From Streptomyces sp. NBC_00663 (GTDB taxonomy: Bacteria; Actinomycetota; Actinomycetes; Streptomycetales; Streptomycetaceae): 64,000 bases of DNA. Positions 39,870-50,201 of this stretch are shown one piece after another. Where the stretch lies: contig NZ_CP109027.1 in assembly GCF_036226885.1 (NCBI RefSeq), positions 7,936,001-8,000,000 of the forward strand, read 5' to 3'. The first letter of the stretch is position 1. Each line of letters starts with the position of its first letter. The position numbers and the translations under genes were made by a program. The notes under the pieces are model-generated. The model had not been told where the DNA came from and searched no databases. It was given only the letters and a program-made list of their open reading frames with translations.

Positions 39870-40109
39870 ATGTTTCCTTCACTTCACAGAGCCCTCGAAC
39901 CTCACTATTTGAGGCGTGGCGGGCCTGGCCAAGCTCGCTCCGGATTGGGCAGAATGCCCGTGCCGCAGGTCACAGCGCTCCCGAGAATCGAGACGGGTGA
40001 GCCCGTGGCCGACCGCGACCGATAAACTGTTCTCGGACGATGCCGGGCGCAGCCCCCGAGCCCGTCCGCCCATGATCAGCCAGCAGCCGCTGCAACCTCA
40101 GGGAGCGTT
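39870..40109. promoter_or_regulatory. Gene-free region upstream of metK
   Basis: The 240 bp between coaBC and metK carry no gene. A -10-like TAAACT lies at 40023-40028, but the expected -35 position is not convincing. I see no SAM riboswitch core and no strong hairpin. The ribosome site AGGGAGC directly precedes the GTG. Confidence 0.4.
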
Positions 40110-41318
<1,209 letters not shown>

Positions 41319-41340
41319 GGCTCGGCTTTCCAGGGTTTTC

Positions 41341-41373
41341 GAGGCCCGGCATCCCTGAGGGGTGCCGGGCCTC
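41341..41373 (+). terminator. Terminator after metK
   Basis: GAGGCCCGGCATCCC (41341-41355) pairs with GGGGTGCCGGGCCTC (41359-41373) over 15 bp, with one G-U pair and a 3-nt loop. It lies 22 bp after metK and before priA. Confidence 0.85.
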
Positions 41374-41424
41374 GGCATGTCCGTGCGCGGTCGGATGTCA
41401 GTTGGGTTTGGTAAGAATGCAAGC

Positions 41425-43605
41425 GTGAGCAGCGGAGATGAGCGGGATGGTGGGCGGGGTGACGGGGCGCCGCCGCCTGAGCAGCTTGCGTTGATTCGGG
41501 AGAGTGTGCGGAAGGCTGAGGTGCCGCGGGCCAAGCCGCGGACGTGGCGGGGGGCCGCGCTCGCCAAGGAGCTGCCTGTCGCTCGGGTGCTCGTGGACAA
41601 GGGGGTGCTGCATCTTGATCGGTACTTCGACTACGCCGTGCCCGAGGAGCTTGATGCCGATGCGCAGCCCGGGGTGCGGGTGCGGGTGCGGTTCGGGGCC
41701 GGGCGGGGGCGGGTGCGGGACGGGCGGCGTGAGGGCGGGGGGCTGATCGACGGGTTTCTCATCGAGCGGGTCGCCGAGACTGACTACTCGGGGCCGTTGG
41801 CCGCGCTGGCGCAGGTCGTGTCGCCTGAACCGGTGCTCGGGCCGGAGTTGCTGGGGCTCGCGCGGGCGGTCGCTGACCGGTATGCGGGGAGTCTTGCCGA
41901 TGTGCTGCAACTGGCTGTGCCGCCCCGGAGCGCTCGGGCCGAGCAGCGGGCCTCTGCGGAGCCCCTGCCGCCGCCCGCGGTGCCTGACGTGGGGTCCTGG
42001 GGGCGGTACGAGCGGGGGAGCGGGTTTCTTGAGGCGCTCGCCTCGGGTGGGGCGCCTCGGGCTGTCTGGAATGCGTTGCCCGGGCCCGAGTGGAGCGAGG
42101 AGCTGGCTCGGGCCGTGGCCGCCACGCTCGCTTCCGGGCGAGGGGCGCTGGTCGTCGTGCCGGACGGGCGGGCCGTCGCGCGCGTCGATTCCGCGCTGAC
42201 CGCGTTGTTGGGGGAAGGGCGGCATGCCGTACTCACCGCCGATGCCGGGCCCGAGAAGCGTTACCGGGAGTGGCTCGCGGTGCGGCGGGGGAGCGTGCGG
42301 GCCGTCGTGGGGACCCGGGCCGCCATGTTCGCGCCGGTGCGGGATCTTGGACTCGTCGCCATCTGGGACGACGGGGACGACAGCCATAGCGAACCGCATG
42401 CCCCGCAGCCGCATGCCCGTGAGGTGTTGCTGCTGCGCGCCGCGCTGGACAAGTGCGGCTTCCTGCTGGGCAGTTGGAGCTGCACCGTCGAGGCGGCGCA
42501 GCTTGTCGAGAGTGGATGGGCTCGGCCGCTCGTCGCCGTGCGGGAGCAGGTGCGGGGGGCCGCGCCGCTCGTCCGGACGGTGGGGGACGGGGATCTGGCC
42601 CGGGACGAGGCCGCTCGGGCCGCTCGGCTGCCCACCCTTGCCTGGCAGACCGTCAGGGAAGGGCTGAAGCTGGGGCCGGTGCTGGTGCAGGTTCCGCGGC
42701 GGGGGTACGTGCCGCGGATGGCCTGTGCCAACTGCCGGGCGCCTGCGCGGTGTCGGCACTGTTCGGGGCCGTTGGAGGCGCAGGAGGGCGTGGACGCCCT
42801 GCGGTGCGGCTGGTGCGGGCGTGCGGACGGCTCCTGGCACTGTCCGGAGTGCGGTGGGTTCCGGCTGCGGGCTCAGGTCGTCGGGGCCCGGCGGACCGCG
42901 GAGGAGTTGGGGCGGGCGTTTCCTGCCGTGCCCGTGCGGACGTCCGGGCGGGAGCATGTGCTGGACACCGTGCCGGGGGCGCCCGCGCTGGTGGTGAGTA
43001 CGCCGGGGGCCGAGCCCGTGGCCGAGGGCGGGTATGCGGCGGCCCTGCTGCTGGATGGGTGGGCGATGCTCGGGCGGCCGGATCTGCGGGCCGGTGAGGA
43101 TGCGTTGCGGAGGTGGATCGCCGCGGCTGCGCTGGTGCGGCCGCAGGGGGTCGGGGGGACCGTGGTGGTCGTCGCGGAGCCCACGTTGCGGCCTGTGCAG
43201 GCGTTGGTGCGGTGGGATCCCGTCGGGCATGCGGTGCGGGAGCTGGCCGAGCGGGCCGAGCTGGGGTTTCCGCCGGTGTCTCGGATGGCGGCGGTGTCGG
43301 GGGCGGCGGAGGCGGTCGCGGGGTTCCTCGGTGCCGTGGAACTGCCGGGGGAGGCGGAGGTGTTGGGGCCGGTGCCGATGGCGGTCACGGCGGTGGGGGG
43401 GCCTCGGCGGGTGGGTGCGGCTCCGCCGGGGGAGCAGTGGGAGCGCGCGTTGATTCGGGTGCCGCCGGGGAAGGGGGGTGCGTTGGCTGCCGCGTTGAAG
43501 GCTGCGCAGGCTGCTCGGATGGCTCGGGGTAGTGGGAGTGGGAGGGGAGGTGGGAGTGGGGAGGCGGTGGTTCGGGTGCGGATCGATCCGCCTGATATTG
43601 GGTGA
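41425..43605 (+). CDS. priA: Primosomal protein PriA homologue lacking helicase motifs
   Basis: This actinobacterial PriA homologue of 726 residues has the 3'-DNA-binding N-terminus (ELPVARVLVDKGVLHLDRYFDYAVPEEL). The zinc-binding cysteines are kept (CANC, CRHC, CGWC and CPEC, about residues 433-472). The Walker A and DEAH-type motifs are not recognisable (the equivalent stretch reads SGRGALVVVPDGRAVARV, and VAIWDDGDD stands where DEEHD is expected). The family in actinobacteria is known to be helicase-deficient, so it probably acts as a structural replication-restart factor. GTG 41425 is preferred because earlier in-frame starts lie in the metK terminator. Confidence 0.9.
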   Translation: MSSGDERDGGRGDGAPPPEQLALIRESVRKAEVPRAKPRTWRGAALAKELPVARVLVDKGVLHLDRYFDYAVPEELDADAQPGVRVRVRFGAGRGRVRDGRREGGGLIDGFLIERVAETDYSGPLAALAQVVSPEPVLGPELLGLARAVADRYAGSLADVLQLAVPPRSARAEQRASAEPLPPPAVPDVGSWGRYERGSGFLEALASGGAPRAVWNALPGPEWSEELARAVAATLASGRGALVVVPDGRAVARVDSALTALLGEGRHAVLTADAGPEKRYREWLAVRRGSVRAVVGTRAAMFAPVRDLGLVAIWDDGDDSHSEPHAPQPHAREVLLLRAALDKCGFLLGSWSCTVEAAQLVESGWARPLVAVREQVRGAAPLVRTVGDGDLARDEAARAARLPTLAWQTVREGLKLGPVLVQVPRRGYVPRMACANCRAPARCRHCSGPLEAQEGVDALRCGWCGRADGSWHCPECGGFRLRAQVVGARRTAEELGRAFPAVPVRTSGREHVLDTVPGAPALVVSTPGAEPVAEGGYAAALLLDGWAMLGRPDLRAGEDALRRWIAAAALVRPQGVGGTVVVVAEPTLRPVQALVRWDPVGHAVRELAERAELGFPPVSRMAAVSGAAEAVAGFLGAVELPGEAEVLGPVPMAVTAVGGPRRVGAAPPGEQWERALIRVPPGKGGALAAALKAAQAARMARGSGSGRGGGSGEAVVRVRIDPPDIG

Positions 43606-43639
43606 TGGTTTGGGTTTTGGGTGCGGGTGGTTTGTGGGC

Positions 43640-43711
43640 ACCCGGCCTTCGGCCGGGTTTGGGGTTCCCACCCGCACCGCCCGTGCGGGATTCGTTGTCG
43701 GGTGCGGGTGG
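43640..43711 (+). terminator. Hairpins after priA
   Basis: ACCCGGCC (43640-43647) and GGCCGGGT (43651-43658) form an 8-bp stem with a TTC loop, 34 bp after priA. A second 11-bp stem, CCACCCGCACC/GGTGCGGGTGG (43668-43678 and 43701-43711), follows. The pair probably ends priA transcription. The rest of the 43606-43878 gap has no gene. Confidence 0.65.
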
Positions 43712-43735
43712 CCCTCGTGGGGGCTGAGCATCGTC

Positions 43736-43777
43736 GGCGGCTGGCGGCTGGCGGCTGGCGGCTGGTGGCTGGTGGCG
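43736..43777. repeat. Tandem 7-bp repeat (GGCGGCT)
   Basis: Four exact copies of GGCGGCT run from 43736 to 43763, followed by two variants (GGTGGCT and GGTGGCG) to 43777. The repeat lies in the gene-free gap between priA and the convergent HTH gene. Copy number is likely to vary between strains by slippage. Confidence 0.85.
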
Positions 43778-43878
43778 GACGGCCGGTCGCCAACCGCCGG
43801 TTGGCATTTGCCGGTTGCTGGGTTTGGGGGCTGCATAGGTGTGCCCTCCCGGGGTGGGGCGGGAGGGCGGGGGTGGGG

Positions 43879-44421
43879 TCAGCCGTTGCGGGGGCCAGGG
43901 AATGCCGTGGGTCTTACGTCGTCGCGCAGGGCGGCGCTGCCGGCCGTCGGCTGGGTCGGCATGGAGCGGGCCGCGGGGACCGTCGGCATCGTGGGCATCC
44001 CGGTGTTGACGCCGACCGTGCGGGTGGCCGACACGTCGGTGGTGCGCTCGGCGTCGGCCGCCGCCTGGGTCGCGGCGCGACGCGCACCGTAACGGCGGTG
44101 CACCGCCTGCTTGGTGACGCCGAGCGCGGAACCCACCGCGTCCCACGAGAAGCCCAGCGAGCGGTCGAAGTCGACCGCGGCCGTGACCAGGGTCTCGACA
44201 CTGTCCCGCAGCTCCTGCGCGAGCCGCACGGTCGGAGCGGGGGCGCGTCCGTAGACGACGAAGCCCGTGGAGGGGCCGGAGCGGCGCGGGCGGTAGACAT
44301 TGCCCAACTGGGCGGTGAGCGTGCGCAACGCGTCCACCTGCCGGCGGACCCGCTCGATGTCCCGCACCAGCAAGTGCAGGCTGGCCCGAGCCTGGGCGTC
44401 GTGGGTTGCGTGGTCGGCCAT
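43879..44421 (-). CDS. Small HTH DNA-binding protein
   Basis: This 180-residue protein starts MADHATHDAQARASLHLLVRD and has a helical N-terminal half. A homeodomain-like helix-turn-helix follows (RSLGFSWDAVGSALGVTKQAVHRRYG, about residues 100-125), and the C-terminus is low-complexity, Thr/Pro/Ala-rich. The HTH resembles those that recognise AT-poor operators in small Streptomyces regulators, but I do not know its target. The ATG at 44421 is the first in frame after a stretch of poor coding quality. It diverges from fmt across a 258-bp region with an inverted repeat. Confidence 0.8.
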   Translation of the reverse strand: MADHATHDAQARASLHLLVRDIERVRRQVDALRTLTAQLGNVYRPRRSGPSTGFVVYGRAPAPTVRLAQELRDSVETLVTAAVDFDRSLGFSWDAVGSALGVTKQAVHRRYGARRAATQAAADAERTTDVSATRTVGVNTGMPTMPTVPAARSMPTQPTAGSAALRDDVRPTAFPGPRNG

Positions 44422-44679
44422 GAACAAGCCTCTCGAACCGGCGTTGAAAAGGATCGGGCCGCGACTGCGGCCCATGGTGGTCAACTCTTTCTTGACCAAC
44501 GCGTTTGCGCTCCGCTGGTCACGCAGTGGGGGCGTGGTGGCATATGCGTGCGCCGTGGGGGGTGGGTTCGCGCCTCGGCCGTCGGCCTTCGGCGGGTTTC
44601 CGTTCCCGGTCATAGAATTGGGCGACCGTCCGCCCACAGAAGACATCCGCCCTTCCGCCCGAGAGGCCCTCACCCACCC
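44422..44679. promoter_or_regulatory. Divergent promoter region between the HTH gene and fmt
   Basis: This 258-bp gap should hold both divergent promoters. GACCA (44494-44498) and TGGTC (44516-44520) form an inverted repeat with 17 bp between, a possible operator for the adjacent HTH protein. I do not see a convincing -35/-10 pair. The fmt start has only weak purine-rich sequence (GAGAGG 44661-44666) upstream. Confidence 0.4.
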
Positions 44680-45612
44680 ATGCAGCTCGTCTTCGCCGGT
44701 ACCCCCGAAGTCGCCGTTCCCGCTCTGGACGCCCTCATCGCCTCCGGGCGGCACGAGGTGGCCGCTGTCGTCACGCGGCCCGACGCGCCGGCCGGGCGTG
44801 GGCGCAGGCTGGTCGCGAGCCCGGTCGCGGAGCGGGCGGAAGAGGCGGGCATCGAGGTGCTGAAGCCCCTCAAGCCGCGGGACCCTGAGTTTCTGGAGCG
44901 GCTGCGGGAGATCGCCCCCGACTGCTGTCCCGTCGTCGCCTACGGCGCCCTGCTGCCCCGTGTCGCTCTCGACGTCCCCGCCCAGGGCTGGGTCAACCTG
45001 CACTTCTCGCTGCTGCCCGCCTGGCGTGGGGCGGCGCCCGTGCAGCACTCCATCATGGCGGGCGACGAGATCACCGGCGCCTCCACCTTCCTCATCGAGG
45101 AGGGGCTCGACTCCGGGCCCGTGTACGGGACCGTGACGGAGGAGGTCCGCGCCACCGACACCAGCGGCGACCTGCTCACCCGGCTCGCCTTCGCCGGCGC
45201 CGGGCTGCTCGCCGCGACCATGGACGGTATCGAGGACGGCACCCTGAAGGCCGTACCGCAGCCGAACGACGGCATCACGCTCGCGCCGAAGATCACCGTC
45301 GAGGACGCACAGGTGGACTGGGCGACCCCGGCGCTGCGCGTCGACCGGGTCGTGCGCGGCTGCACCCCCGCTCCCGGCGCCTGGACCGTCTTCCGCGGCG
45401 AGCGGCTCAAGCTCATCCAGGTCACCCCGGTGCCCGAGCGGACCGACCTCGCGCCGGGACAGCTGGCCGTCGGCAAGAACAGCGTCCATGTCGGCACCGG
45501 CTCCTACGCCGTGGAGCTGCTGTGGGTGCAGGCCCAGGGCAAGAAGCCGATGCGGGCCGCCGACTGGGCGCGCGGGGTGCGCATCGGTGAGGGAGAGGTC
45601 GTCGGCCGATAG
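44680..45612 (+). CDS. fmt: Methionyl-tRNA formyltransferase
   Basis: Fmt formylates initiator Met-tRNA with 10-formyl-THF. From ATG 44680 the protein has 310 residues (MQLVFAGTPEVAVPALDALIAS). The catalytic Asn/His/Asp triad lies in WVNLHFSLLPAWRGAAPVQ and EEGLDSGPVY. The C-terminal OB-like domain is complete. The frame is open far upstream, but the proposed start matches the family exactly. It precedes rsmB by 64 bp, a conserved pair. Confidence 0.97.
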   Translation: MQLVFAGTPEVAVPALDALIASGRHEVAAVVTRPDAPAGRGRRLVASPVAERAEEAGIEVLKPLKPRDPEFLERLREIAPDCCPVVAYGALLPRVALDVPAQGWVNLHFSLLPAWRGAAPVQHSIMAGDEITGASTFLIEEGLDSGPVYGTVTEEVRATDTSGDLLTRLAFAGAGLLAATMDGIEDGTLKAVPQPNDGITLAPKITVEDAQVDWATPALRVDRVVRGCTPAPGAWTVFRGERLKLIQVTPVPERTDLAPGQLAVGKNSVHVGTGSYAVELLWVQAQGKKPMRAADWARGVRIGEGEVVGR

Positions 45613-45676
45613 CGCGCCGACGAGGGGGACGTAGGCTTGGTGCGTATTCCCTCAAGACATCCGGAGCACCTTTTTC

Positions 45677-47107
45677 GTGAGCGACCAGCCCCGTCGGCCC
45701 GGCACGTCCGGCAAGCCCTACCGTCGGCCCAAGAAGGACCCCGTCCGCATCCTCGCCTTCGAGGCCCTGCGGGCCGTGGACGAACGGGACGCCTACGCCA
45801 ACCTCGTTCTGCCGCCGCTGCTGCGCAAGGCGCGGGAGAAGGAGGGGCCGGACAAGTTCGACGGGCGTGACGCCGCGCTCGCCACCGAGCTGGTCTACGG
45901 GACGCTGCGGCGGCAGGGGACGTACGACGCGGTCATCTCCGCGTGTGTCGACCGGCCGTTGCGCGAGGTCGACCCGCCGGTGCTGGATGTGCTGAGCCTC
46001 GGGGTGCATCAGCTGCTCGGGACCCGGATTCCCACGCATGCCGCCGTGTCCGCGTCCGTCGAGCTGGCCCGGGTCGTGCTCGGTGACGGGCGGGCCAAGT
46101 TCGTCAACGCCGTGCTGCGGAAGGTCGCGCAGGACGATCTGGAGGGATGGATCGCCAAGGTCGCGCCGCCCTACGACGACGATCCCGAGGATCACCTCGC
46201 CGTGGTGCACTCGCATCCCCGGTGGGTCGTCTCCGCGCTGTGGGACTCCCTCGGGGGTGGGCGAGCCGGGATCGAGGCGCTGCTCGCCGCCGACAACGAG
46301 CGGCCCGAGGTGACGCTGGTCGCCCGGCCCGGGCGGGCGACCGTCGATGAGTTGCTGCGGGAGGAGGCCGCCGTCGCCGGGACCTGGTCGCCGTATGCCG
46401 TACGGCTGGCCGAGGGCGGTGAGCCCGGGGCCATCGAGGCCGTACGGGACGGGCGCGCCGGTGTTCAGGACGAGGGCAGCCAACTGGTGGCGATCGCCCT
46501 TGCCAACGCGCCGCTCGACGGGCCCGACGAGAAGTGGCTCGACGGATGTGCGGGGCCGGGTGGGAAGGCGGCGCTGCTCGGTGCGCTGGCCGCCGAGCGG
46601 GGGGCGGCGCTGCTGGCCTCCGAGAAGCAGCCGCATCGGGCGGGGCTCGTCGCCAAGGCGTTGGCCGGGAATCCCGGGCCGTATCAGGTGATCGCCGCGG
46701 ACGGGACGCAGCCGCCGTGGCGGGCCGGGAGTTTCGACCGGGTGCTGGTGGATGTGCCGTGCACCGGGCTGGGGGCGTTGCGGCGGCGGCCCGAGGCGCG
46801 GTGGCGTCGGCGGCCTGAGGATCTTGAGGGGTTCGGGCCGTTGCAGCGGGGATTGTTGCGGACCGCGCTGGACTCCGTGCGGGTGGGGGGCGTGGTCGGG
46901 TACGCCACGTGTTCGCCTCATCTTGCCGAGACCCGGGCCGTGGTGCAGGACGTGCTCAAGCAGGTGCCGGGTGCGGAGCTGATCGACGCGCGGCCTTTGT
47001 TGCCCGGGGTGCCTGAGCTTGGGGACGGGCCTGATGTGCAGTTGTGGCCGCATGTGCATGGGACCGATGCGATGTATCTGGCGTTGATTCGGAGGACCGC
47101 GCCGTAG
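45677..47107 (+). CDS. rsmB: 16S rRNA m5C methyltransferase RsmB (Fmu/Sun)
   Basis: The enzyme methylates C967-equivalent cytosine in 16S rRNA. The 476 residues comprise a basic Pro/Arg N-terminus, a NusB-like RNA-binding domain (about 25-155), and a Rossmann methyltransferase domain. SAM-binding LDGCAGPGGKAALLG, DVPCTGLGALRRRPEARW with the release Cys, and the nucleophile Cys in YATCSPHLAET are present. Its GTG start follows ACATCCGGAGCACC. It converges with the MMPL gene with only 17 bp between. Confidence 0.95.
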   Translation: MSDQPRRPGTSGKPYRRPKKDPVRILAFEALRAVDERDAYANLVLPPLLRKAREKEGPDKFDGRDAALATELVYGTLRRQGTYDAVISACVDRPLREVDPPVLDVLSLGVHQLLGTRIPTHAAVSASVELARVVLGDGRAKFVNAVLRKVAQDDLEGWIAKVAPPYDDDPEDHLAVVHSHPRWVVSALWDSLGGGRAGIEALLAADNERPEVTLVARPGRATVDELLREEAAVAGTWSPYAVRLAEGGEPGAIEAVRDGRAGVQDEGSQLVAIALANAPLDGPDEKWLDGCAGPGGKAALLGALAAERGAALLASEKQPHRAGLVAKALAGNPGPYQVIAADGTQPPWRAGSFDRVLVDVPCTGLGALRRRPEARWRRRPEDLEGFGPLQRGLLRTALDSVRVGGVVGYATCSPHLAETRAVVQDVLKQVPGAELIDARPLLPGVPELGDGPDVQLWPHVHGTDAMYLALIRRTAP

Positions 47108-47124
47108 GGGCTGGGGGCGGTGGG

Positions 47125-49278
47125 TCAGTGCGGGTCCGATGTGGCTTGTCGCGCAGTTCCCCGCGCCCCTGGGGGCGTTGCACTGCCGTCCTCTTTCGAC
47201 AAACTGTGCGGCCACCACACCTTCGGGCCCACGTCCAGGAACAAGGACGTGACCAGCACCGACCTGACCACGAACGTGTCCAGGATGATGCCCAGGGCCA
47301 CCGCGAAGCCGATTTCAGCGAAGGCGACCATCGGCAGGGTGCCCAGGGCGGCGAAGGTGCCGGCCAGGACCAGGCCCGCCGATGTGATCACCGCGCCCGT
47401 CGCCGCCAGGCCCGTCACCACGCCGGGGCGGGTGCCCTGGCGGGCGGCTTCCTCGCGGATACGGGTCGTCAGGAAGATGTTGTAGTCGATGCCCAGGGCC
47501 ACCAGGAAGACGAAGACGAACAGGGGGAAGTCCGTCGACTCGCCCGCGTAGTCGAACACGTACCTGAACGCGAGCGCGCTGAGGCCGAGGGCCGCCGCGA
47601 ACGACAGGATCACCGTGCCGATCAGCAGCAGCGGGGCGATCAGGGCCCGCAGCAGGGCGCACAGGATCAGCATGACCACGACCAGGACGAGCGGGATGAT
47701 CAGCTGGTTGTCATGGGCGGTGGCCTTGTCCATGTCGAGCAGGGCCGCCGTACCGCCGCCCACCTGGGCGTCGGCGTCCGGGACCGCGTGGACGGCGTCA
47801 CGGACGCGCTCGACCGTCTGTTTGGCGGCCTCGCTGTCGGACGGTGCGGTCATCGTCGCCTCGAAGAGGACCTGGCCGTCGTGGGAGGGTTTCGTACCTG
47901 GTGGCAGGCCCAGCGAGTCGGGGACGACGCCGCGGGTGCCGGCCACCGCCTCGCCCACCTGACGGGCCTGGGCCTGGTTGCTGACGATGACCAGGGGGTC
48001 GCCGCTGCCCGCCGGGAAGTACTTCGCGGAGACCTCCTGGCCGACGATCGAGTCCGGTTTGCCGGTGAAGGCGTCCGCGTTGCTGATGCCCTCCGCGCGC
48101 AGCTGGATCAGGCCCAGGGAACAGATCGCCAGGGCCACCGCCGTGACGCCCCAGATCAGCCGGGGGCGGCGGGCGATACGGCGGCCCGTGCGCGCCCAGA
48201 CGCCTCGTTCCGTCGGGTCCGCGGTGCCGAAGTGCGGGATCGCCGGCCAGAAGATCCAGCGTCCGCAGATCACCAGCAGGGCGGGGAACAGGGTCATCAT
48301 CGCCAGCAGGGCCACGGCGACGCCGATCGCGGCCACCGGGCCCAGACCCCGCGTCGAGTTCATCTCGGCCGCGAGCAGCACCAGCATGCTCAGGACCACC
48401 GTGGCGCCCGAGGCGATCACCGCGGGGCCCGCCCGGTGCAGCGCCAGGGCCATGGCCTCGTGACGGTCCTCGTGACGGCGCAGCTCTTCCCTGTACCGGG
48501 CCACCAGGAGCAGGGCGTAGTCCGTCCCCGCGCCGAAGACGAGGACCGTGAGGATGCCCGCGCTCTGGCCGTTGACCGTCAGGCCCGCGTGTTCGGCGAG
48601 GAGGTAGATGAAGGCCTGCGCGGTGAACAGGGCCGCGATCACCGACAGCAGAGGGACCAGGAGGAGCGTGGGGCTGCGGTAGGTGATCAGCAGCATCACG
48701 ATGACGACGCCCATCGCGGACAGCAGGAGCGTGGAGTCGATGCCCTCGAAGGCCTCGGAGAAGTCGGCGGACGTGCCGCCCGGGCCCGTGATGTGCACGG
48801 CGAGGCCGGCGGTGCTCTTCCCGGTGATGTCCCGGATGGAGTCGACCGCCGGGGAGATCTCCTCCCAGCCCTTCTCGTCCATGGTGATGGGGACCTGGAT
48901 CTGGGCCGCGCGCGGGTCCGTCTCGCGGTCGTAGACCGGGCCGCGGGTCTCGGCGCCGCGGACGCCGTGGTCGCGCAGCTGCCTGAGCTGCCGGGCGTCC
49001 TGCGTGATCTGTGCCCTGTCCTCGGCGGTGAGGCCGCTCTCACGGGCGTAGATGACGATGGCGGGGATCTGTTCGGGCCTGAAGTCCTCGGAGATCTGGA
49101 GGACTTGGGTGGACTCGGCGGAACCGGGCAGCCAGGAGGCGGCGTCGTTGTCCTGGGCGTCGGTGAGTTTGGAGGCGAGGGGTGCCGTCAGGAAGAGCAG
49201 CACCAGCCACAGCACCAGCACGACCCACTTGGCCCGCCGCCCGCACACCAGATGCGCGATGCCCCGGTTCTCGGTCAT
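47125..49278 (-). CDS. MMPL-family RND-like transporter
   Basis: This 717-residue inner-membrane protein has about 11-12 transmembrane helices in two symmetrical halves, each with a large extracytoplasmic loop. The family's conserved GTDY and GIDYN segments are visible (FGAGTDYALLLVARYREEL; VALGIDYNIFLTTRIREEA). MMPL proteins export lipids or hydrophobic compounds with the proton gradient; the substrate here is unknown. ATG 49278 is better placed than GTG 49284, because GGGG lies 7-8 nt upstream of the ATG. The C-terminal tail derives from a dispersed repeat. Confidence 0.92.
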   Translation of the reverse strand: MTENRGIAHLVCGRRAKWVVLVLWLVLLFLTAPLASKLTDAQDNDAASWLPGSAESTQVLQISEDFRPEQIPAIVIYARESGLTAEDRAQITQDARQLRQLRDHGVRGAETRGPVYDRETDPRAAQIQVPITMDEKGWEEISPAVDSIRDITGKSTAGLAVHITGPGGTSADFSEAFEGIDSTLLLSAMGVVIVMLLITYRSPTLLLVPLLSVIAALFTAQAFIYLLAEHAGLTVNGQSAGILTVLVFGAGTDYALLLVARYREELRRHEDRHEAMALALHRAGPAVIASGATVVLSMLVLLAAEMNSTRGLGPVAAIGVAVALLAMMTLFPALLVICGRWIFWPAIPHFGTADPTERGVWARTGRRIARRPRLIWGVTAVALAICSLGLIQLRAEGISNADAFTGKPDSIVGQEVSAKYFPAGSGDPLVIVSNQAQARQVGEAVAGTRGVVPDSLGLPPGTKPSHDGQVLFEATMTAPSDSEAAKQTVERVRDAVHAVPDADAQVGGGTAALLDMDKATAHDNQLIIPLVLVVVMLILCALLRALIAPLLLIGTVILSFAAALGLSALAFRYVFDYAGESTDFPLFVFVFLVALGIDYNIFLTTRIREEAARQGTRPGVVTGLAATGAVITSAGLVLAGTFAALGTLPMVAFAEIGFAVALGIILDTFVVRSVLVTSLFLDVGPKVWWPHSLSKEDGSATPPGARGTARQATSDPH
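47143..47170 (-). repeat. Dispersed 3'-end repeat, copy 2 (within the MMPL C-terminus)
   Basis: On the minus strand this reads AGGGGCGCGGGGAACTGCGC then GACAAGCC. It differs from copy 1 by one base (G for C in the loop). It encodes the last codons of the MMPL protein (about GARGTARQAT), so the repeat has become coding sequence at the 3' end of the gene. Confidence 0.75.
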
Positions 49279-49412
49279 GGCCACCCCGGCAGCCGTTCGT
49301 CCTCACGGTCGGCGGCCCAATATGGCACGTACCGTCCCGGAGCAACATCCGATGAACGGCTTAGGTCTGGACCGACGCGAACATTCGTGCCCGGACATGG
49401 GAGGCTTGGCCT

Positions 49413-50099
49413 ATGGCCGTGCAGATCAACCCCAGCATCCTGTCCGCAGACTTCGCCCGCCTCGCGGACGAGGCGAAGGCGGTGGAGGGAGCCGACTGGC
49501 TCCACGTCGACGTCATGGACAATCATTTCGTCCCGAACCTCACGCTCGGTGTGCCGGTCGTAGAGTCTCTGGCCCGCGCGACGGACACTCCGCTGGACTG
49601 CCATCTGATGATCGAGGCCCCCGATCGGTGGGCGCCCCAGTACGTCGAGGCGGGGGCCGGGTCCGTCACCTTCCATGTCGAGGCCGCCGCCGCCCCCGTC
49701 CGGCTCGCCCGGGAGATCCGCGCCAAGGGAGCCCGCGCCTCCATGGCGCTGAAGCCCGCGACGCCCATCGAGCCGTACGAGGATCTGCTCCCCGAGCTCG
49801 ACATGCTGCTGATCATGACCGTGGAGCCGGGCTTCGGGGGACAGTCGTTCCTCGACATCATGCTCCCCAAGATCCGCCGCACCCGCGAGTTGATCAGCAA
49901 GCACGGCCTTGAACTGTGGCTCCAGGTGGACGGCGGTGTCGCGGCCTCCACCATCGAGCAGTGTGCCGACGCCGGGGCGGACGTCTTCGTCGCCGGTTCG
50001 GCCGTGTACAACGCGTCCGACCCGGCCGAGGCGGTACGTGCACTGCGCAACCAAGCGGAAGGGGCGACCGCCAAGGCGAGCTGGGCATGCGGCCACTGA
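49413..50099 (+). CDS. rpe: Ribulose-phosphate 3-epimerase
   Basis: Rpe interconverts ribulose 5-phosphate and xylulose 5-phosphate in the pentose phosphate pathway. The 228-residue TIM barrel starts MAVQINPSILSADFARLADE, with HVDVMDNHFVPNLTLG, a CHLMIEAPDRW metal ligand region, and MTVEPGFGGQSF. The start at ATG 49413 lies 134 bp from the divergent MMPL gene. The short gap to the following SorC-family regulator suggests possible joint expression. Confidence 0.97.
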   Translation: MAVQINPSILSADFARLADEAKAVEGADWLHVDVMDNHFVPNLTLGVPVVESLARATDTPLDCHLMIEAPDRWAPQYVEAGAGSVTFHVEAAAAPVRLAREIRAKGARASMALKPATPIEPYEDLLPELDMLLIMTVEPGFGGQSFLDIMLPKIRRTRELISKHGLELWLQVDGGVAASTIEQCADAGADVFVAGSAVYNASDPAEAVRALRNQAEGATAKASWACGH

Positions 50100-50201
50100 G
50101 CCACAGGAACGTGAACGGCTCCCATCAGGGCTGATCAAGTCCGCCGGATCTGCAAGGATGAACGGCGAATCCAGAGTGTGAACAGCAGTGAGGAGATGGC
50201 C

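Noticed and set aside
39870..40109. A SAM riboswitch upstream of metK
   Set aside because: None of the SAM-I or SAM-IV core signatures could be recognised in the 240 bp, and no strong nested helices are seen.
43621..44679. A long N-terminal extension of Fmt
   Set aside because: The open frame upstream of 44680 has no similarity to Fmt, covers a tandem repeat and the antisense HTH gene; the ATG at 44680 gives the standard N-terminus.
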